A program made the position numbers and the translations under genes. DNA of 56,446 bases from JAIUNP01 sp020161975. Lineage in GTDB: Bacteria; Pseudomonadota; Alphaproteobacteria; Rhizobiales; Beijerinckiaceae. Where the stretch lies: NCBI GenBank assembly GCA_036745275.1, contig DAIOGK010000023.1:1-56446 (forward strand). Direction: 5' to 3'. Below are positions 51,601-56,446 of this stretch, in pieces. Numbering within the stretch: position 1 is the stretch's first letter; the number at the start of each line of letters is the position of its first letter. Below the pieces are notes generated by a model, which was given only the letters and a program-made list of their open reading frames with translations, did no database searches and had not been told where the DNA came from.

Positions 51601-51912
51601 TCAGAACAGCTTGAGGCCGGGTGGCAGCGGCAGGCCGCCGGTCAGTGCCTTCATCTTTCCTTCAAGCAGCGTCTCGCTCTTGCCCTTGGCGTCGTTGAAC
51701 GCGGCCACAATCAGGTCCTCGAGAATATCCGCCTCGTCCTCGCGCATCAGCGAGGGATCGATCTTCACCTTTTTCAACGCACCCTTGGCTGTGATGGTGA
51801 CCGTCACCAGCCCGCCACCCGAGGTGCCCTCAACTTCAATGGTCTCAAGCTCGGCCTGCATTTCGGCGAACTTCGCCTGCATGGCCTGCACCTGCTTCAT
51901 CATGCCCATCAT
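51601..51912 (-). CDS. ybaB: YbaB/EbfC family nucleoid-associated protein
   Basis: This small DNA-binding protein (103 residues) starts MMGMMKQVQAMQAKFAEMQAEL, a helical dimerisation region. The conserved EGTSGGGLVTVTITAKGALKKVKIDPSL and DLIVAAFNDAKGKSE follow. It is encoded between dnaX and recR, its usual place. Confidence 0.95.
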   Translation of the reverse strand: MMGMMKQVQAMQAKFAEMQAELETIEVEGTSGGGLVTVTITAKGALKKVKIDPSLMREDEADILEDLIVAAFNDAKGKSETLLEGKMKALTGGLPLPPGLKLF

Positions 51913-51948
51913 GGCGGGAAATCTCCTTCGGGGTTCGGTTTGTGACGC

Positions 51949-53727
<1,779 letters not shown>

Positions 53728-53752
53728 GCCTCACCCGGCCGCTGAACGAAAA

Positions 53753-53853
53753 GTTGGGAGGCTGGACAATAACCCGCCCGTACTCGTTAGGGCTGCTTCC
53801 TTCCGGACCTGACCCGGTTGGCGAGTGGTACGTCCACCGCCAACCTCCCGGCC
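53753..53853 (-). ncRNA. ffs: signal recognition particle RNA (small bacterial type)
   Basis: The minus strand contains the universally conserved SRP domain IV core GGTCAGGTCCGGAAGGAAGC (apical loop GGAA and asymmetric loop). Ends GGGAGGTTGG (5') and CCAGCCTCCC (3') pair as the terminal helix, giving an RNA of about 100 bases. TTTT follows at the 3' end. The RNA binds Ffh for membrane-protein targeting. Boundaries are accurate to a few bases. It sits directly upstream of dnaX. Confidence 0.95.
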
Positions 53854-53937
53854 CCTATATCGGACAAGACGGGCGAGAAAACAAGCATGGCGTCGCACAA
53901 GCGAATTGGATAACCCTTGAGGAACGAGGAAAATCAT

Positions 53938-54390
53938 ATGGCTGCCCGCAACACCGACCCCGGCTTCGTCCTGGATCCCGCCTTCACCCGCGATTGCTAT
54001 GTGCTGGGCGATCTGCCGCTCTGTCGCGCGCTGCTGATGAATGATGCGCGCTACACCTGGTTCATCCTTATCCCCCGCCGCTCTGGGATTGTCGAGATCA
54101 TCGACCTTCTGCCCGAGGATCGTCGGCAGTTGCTCGACGAGGTCGTCATCGCCAGCGATGTGCTGAAAACCGTGGTGGCGCCCGACAAGATCAATGTCGG
54201 CGCGCTCGGTAACATGGTGCCGCAACTTCATGTTCATGTCATCGCCCGATTCCGCTCCGATCCCGCCTGGCCCGGCCCGGTCTGGGGCCATTCGCCTGCG
54301 GCGCCCTATCCGGCGCATGGGCTGGGGGTGGCGACAGACCGGCTGCTGGCGGCGTTTCACGCGCGCGGTCTGGCGGAGGTTGCAGAATGA
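53938..54390 (+). CDS. HIT family hydrolase
   Basis: HIT proteins hydrolyse or transfer nucleotides through a catalytic histidine triad. The 150-residue protein has NVGALGNMVPQLHVHVIARF, in which QLHVHV is the family triad in slightly altered form (H-x-H-x-x). RSDPAWPGPVWG follows, typical of the alphaproteobacterial HIT branch. GAGG eight bases before ATG 53938 fixes the start over a TTG at 53917. The stop overlaps nudC by four bases, so both may act in nucleotide clean-up. Confidence 0.88.
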   Translation: MAARNTDPGFVLDPAFTRDCYVLGDLPLCRALLMNDARYTWFILIPRRSGIVEIIDLLPEDRRQLLDEVVIASDVLKTVVAPDKINVGALGNMVPQLHVHVIARFRSDPAWPGPVWGHSPAAPYPAHGLGVATDRLLAAFHARGLAEVAE

Positions 54391-55334
54391 GTGACGCTTT
54401 TCTTCTGTCCGAGCGCCGCGCGCCCGATCACCTCGCTTTCGCGCATTTCCCGCTCGATCGCGCGGCACACCGGCGCGACGATGGTGCCTGGCTCGATGCG
54501 ATGTTCAATGCCGCTGGCGGGGGCTGTTTTGCAATCTGTGGCGACATGGTTCTGGTCAAGGCCGGTGAGGCGCCGGATGCCTTGTTCCGCGCGGGCGAAT
54601 TGCCGGAGGGCGCGCGTGAACGCGTGTTCCTTGGGCTCGATGGCGAGGCGGCGCGTTTCTGTACGGTGTACGATCCGGATCGGGCGGAAAGTCTGTCGGC
54701 AATGGCCGGCCTCGCCCTACTGCCGCTCCGTCAGGCGGCCATTGAACGGCTGATGCCGTCCGGGCGCCTCTCGGAACTCGCCGCCGGCAAGGCGCTGCTG
54801 CACTGGCATGCGACACACCGGTTCTGCGCGGCCTGCGGGGCTGGGAGCGAGCCGGCGCAGGCCGGCTGGCGTCGCGATTGCCCGGCGTGCAAGGCACAGC
54901 ATTTTCCACGCACGGACCCCGTGGTGATCATGCTGGCGGTGCGGGACGGGCAGTGTCTGCTTGGGCGGCAGGCGCGCTTTCCGCAGGGCAACTACTCCTG
55001 TCTCGCCGGCTTCTGCGAACCGGGCGAGACCATCGAGGATGCCGTGCGGCGCGAGATTCTCGAGGAGGCGGGCATCCGGACCGGGCGCGTGCGCTATCTG
55101 GCCTCCCAGCCATGGCCGTTTCCGGCCTCGATGATGATCGGTTGCCTCGCCGAGGCGACCAGTAGCGTCATCACCCGGGACGAGACGGAACTTGAGGACG
55201 TGCGCTGGTTCTCGCGTGAAGAGGCACAGCAGTTGCTGTCGGCAAGCCATCCGCAAGGGCTGCGCTCGCCGGCGTCCTTCGCCATTGCCCGGCACATCCT
55301 GAAGGCCTGGGCTGTTGGCGGCGCTGAATTCTAG
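54387..55334 (+). CDS. nudC: NAD(H) diphosphatase NudC
   Basis: NudC hydrolyses NADH to NMNH and AMP and can remove NAD caps from RNA. The 315-residue product has an N-terminal domain and a zinc ribbon (C147, C150, C165, C168). Its Nudix box is at 208-230 (GFCEPGETIEDAVRREILEEAGI) and the NudC-specific SQPWPFPAS is at 240-248. The stop codon TAG is shared with the left end of the IS630 element: T and A come from the target and G from the insertion. The protein is unchanged by the insertion. Confidence 0.96.
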   Translation: MSDAFLLSERRAPDHLAFAHFPLDRAAHRRDDGAWLDAMFNAAGGGCFAICGDMVLVKAGEAPDALFRAGELPEGARERVFLGLDGEAARFCTVYDPDRAESLSAMAGLALLPLRQAAIERLMPSGRLSELAAGKALLHWHATHRFCAACGAGSEPAQAGWRRDCPACKAQHFPRTDPVVIMLAVRDGQCLLGRQARFPQGNYSCLAGFCEPGETIEDAVRREILEEAGIRTGRVRYLASQPWPFPASMMIGCLAEATSSVITRDETELEDVRWFSREEAQQLLSASHPQGLRSPASFAIARHILKAWAVGGAEF

Positions 55335-56383
55335 AGCATGCTGTTTTTTGAAGGAATCTTGATTCCCAAGTCAGGCGCGTTCTGGTTCAAAGTCCGTGCT
55401 GGGGAGCGAGGCCAGCATGGATGACGCGACCTTACTCGGAAGACCTTCGTGACCGTGCGTTGCTGCGTGCGGATGCGGGCGAGACGATCCGACAGATAGC
55501 GGCGGCGCTTTCGATCAGCCCGTCGTGCGTTTCGAAGTGGCGCAAACTTCGACGTGAGACGGGCGGGTTGGCTCCCGGCCAGATCGGTGGCCACAAGAAG
55601 CGCACGCTGTCGGACGAACGCGCCGAATGGCTGCGGGCGCGCATTGCAGCCGGACCTTTCACCTCACGGGGACTGACGGCGGAGCTTGCGGAGCGCGGGA
55701 TCAAGACCGATCGCCGGGCAGTCTGGACGTTCCTTCGGGCCGAGGGTCTGAGCTTCAAAAAAACCGTGCTGCCGACGGAACAGTCACGTCCGGATATCGC
55801 AAGGAAGCGGGCGCGCTGGAAGGCGCATCAGGGCAGGATTGACCCCCGACGCCTCGTCTTCCTCGATGAGACGTGGATCAAGACCAACATGGCCCCCTTG
55901 CGCGGCTGGGGCCCGCGGGGACAAAGGCTCGATGCGCGCGTGCCGCACGGACACTGGAAGACGCTGACCTTCATCGGTGCCTTGCGCCACGACCGCATCG
56001 ACGCGCCCTGGGTGATCGATGGGCCGATCAATGGCGATCTCTTCACGGCCTACGTCAGGCACGTGCTCGTGCCGACCTTGGCCAAGGGCGACATCGTCAT
56101 CCTGGACAACCTTGGCTCGCACAAAAGCAAAGCAGCCCGCCAGGCCATCCGCGCCGTCGGCGCGCATCTCCTGTTCCTGCCCGCCTACAGCCCAGACCTC
56201 AATCCGATCGAGCAGGTCTCCGCCAAGCTCAAGCACCTGATGCGCAACGCAGCGCCTCGAACCGTTGAGGCCACTTGGCGAAAGCTCGGAGACCTTCTCG
56301 ATCTCTTCGCATCACACGAATGCACGAATGCGCAAAATACATCAAAAACTCAGGATATGCTTCTGTCTGATAACAGCAGGCTC
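55334..56383 (+). mobile_element. IS630-family insertion sequence
   Basis: The element is bounded by imperfect inverted repeats. GAGCATGCTGTT (55334-55345) matches AACAGCAGGCTC (56372-56383, reverse complement GAGCCTGCTGTT) at 11 of 12 positions, with weaker pairing inward. It is flanked by TA on both sides (55332-55333 and 56384-56385), the IS630/Tc1 target duplication. It carries one transposase gene. Length is 1050 bp. Confidence 0.88.
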
Positions 56384-56386
56384 TAG
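55421..56386 (+). CDS. IS630-family transposase with frameshifted C-terminus
   Basis: The 321-residue protein has an N-terminal helix-turn-helix (TIRQIAAALSISPSCVSKWRK) and a second DNA-binding region. The DDE catalytic core has D149 (FLDETWIKTN), D229 (VILDNLGSHKS) and E264 (SPDLNPIEQ). After FASHEC an 8-bp tandem duplication (CACGAATG twice, 56315-56330) shifts the frame, so the natural tail is replaced. The conserved AKYIKNSGYAS-type ending is readable in another frame. Translation runs through the right inverted repeat to a TAG at the insertion junction. The catalytic core is intact, so activity may survive. Confidence 0.92.
   Translation: MTRPYSEDLRDRALLRADAGETIRQIAAALSISPSCVSKWRKLRRETGGLAPGQIGGHKKRTLSDERAEWLRARIAAGPFTSRGLTAELAERGIKTDRRAVWTFLRAEGLSFKKTVLPTEQSRPDIARKRARWKAHQGRIDPRRLVFLDETWIKTNMAPLRGWGPRGQRLDARVPHGHWKTLTFIGALRHDRIDAPWVIDGPINGDLFTAYVRHVLVPTLAKGDIVILDNLGSHKSKAARQAIRAVGAHLLFLPAYSPDLNPIEQVSAKLKHLMRNAAPRTVEATWRKLGDLLDLFASHECTNAQNTSKTQDMLLSDNSRL
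56315..56330. repeat. 8-bp tandem duplication in the transposase gene
   Basis: CACGAATG occurs twice in a row. Removing one copy restores the frame SHECAKYIKNSGYASV and a stop at 56368-56370, which matches the usual C-terminal pattern of IS630 transposases. Confidence 0.85.
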
Positions 56387-56402
56387 GCTCGGGACTCATT
56401 GC

Positions 56403-56446
56403 TCACAACCAGAATGCGACTGTTGCCACGATGCAGATGGCGGAGA
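56403..56446 (-). CDS. C-terminal end of a probable IS5-family transposase (partial)
   Basis: The minus strand reads in from the window edge as SAICIVATVAFWL followed by TGA. This hydrophobic ending closely resembles the last residues of many IS5-family transposases, which finish with a pattern such as FLSAIxLAATVAFWL. Only 13 codons are visible, so this rests on a short motif remembered from the family. It lies 17 bases beyond the right TA of the IS630 element, suggesting clustered insertions after nudC. Confidence 0.45.
   Translation of the reverse strand, partial: SAICIVATVAFWL

Overview
The window looks like the chromosome of a high-GC alphaproteobacterium, most likely Hyphomicrobiales (Rhizobiales)-like. 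The evidence is the gene content and order (phoH-miaB-plsC-rimI-tsaB; hslV-hslU; ffs-dnaX-ybaB-recR), an imuA-imuB-dnaE2 cassette behind an alphaproteobacterial GAAC-N7-GAAC LexA box, a membrane-anchored CycM-type cytochrome c, and a complete Tad pilus locus. Nothing in the sequence itself names a species.

Layout. 1-9511 is housekeeping on the minus strand: phoH (cut by the window edge), miaB, plsC, rimI, tsaB, a Nfu-type Fe-S scaffold, trpS, murJ, hslU and hslV. 9595-23175 is a surface-polysaccharide island: two GT4 glycosyltransferases, a CapK/PaaK-like adenylate-forming protein, a Wzz/ExoP chain-length protein with a degenerate kinase domain, a heparinase II/III-like protein, a WecC-type UDP-ManNAc dehydrogenase, a glutamine-dependent asparagine-synthetase-family amidotransferase, a WecG/TagA/CpsF glycosyltransferase and a Wzx-type flippase. 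Two good sigma-54 (-24/-12) promoter matches precede the two plus-strand operons of this island, and one has a large palindrome about 140 bp upstream. No Wzy polymerase, Wza export protein or initiating phosphoglycosyltransferase is present, so they must lie elsewhere.

23229-32613 is the Tad/Flp pilus locus on the minus strand: three nearly identical Flp pilins, cpaA, cpaB, cpaC, cpaD, cpaE, cpaF, tadB, tadC. Two TadE-like pseudopilin genes lie apart on the plus strand at 40046-41260. Between them sit the SOS mutagenesis operon imuA-imuB-dnaE2 (33253-38820), the 3' part of a broken phosphotransferase gene, a probable scar of an integrative element, and tRNA-Ser(GGA).

41357-55334 is mixed housekeeping: a HAD hydrolase, a retropepsin-like protease, a YejABEF-type peptide ABC importer (minus strand), cycM, kdsB, pheA, recR, ybaB, dnaX, the SRP RNA gene, a HIT-family gene and nudC. 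The right edge carries an IS630-family element inserted exactly in the nudC stop codon. The stop codon survives, and the transposase has a C-terminal frameshift caused by an 8-bp tandem duplication. A probable IS5-family transposase end follows at the window edge.

I do not see a CRISPR array, a toxin-antitoxin pair, a phage-defence island or an obviously new multi-gene system. The points most worth a second look are the paired sigma-54 promoters in the polysaccharide island, the pseudo-kinase, the tRNA-Ser scar, the structured segment between the pilins and imuA, and the IS630 insertion with its duplication.
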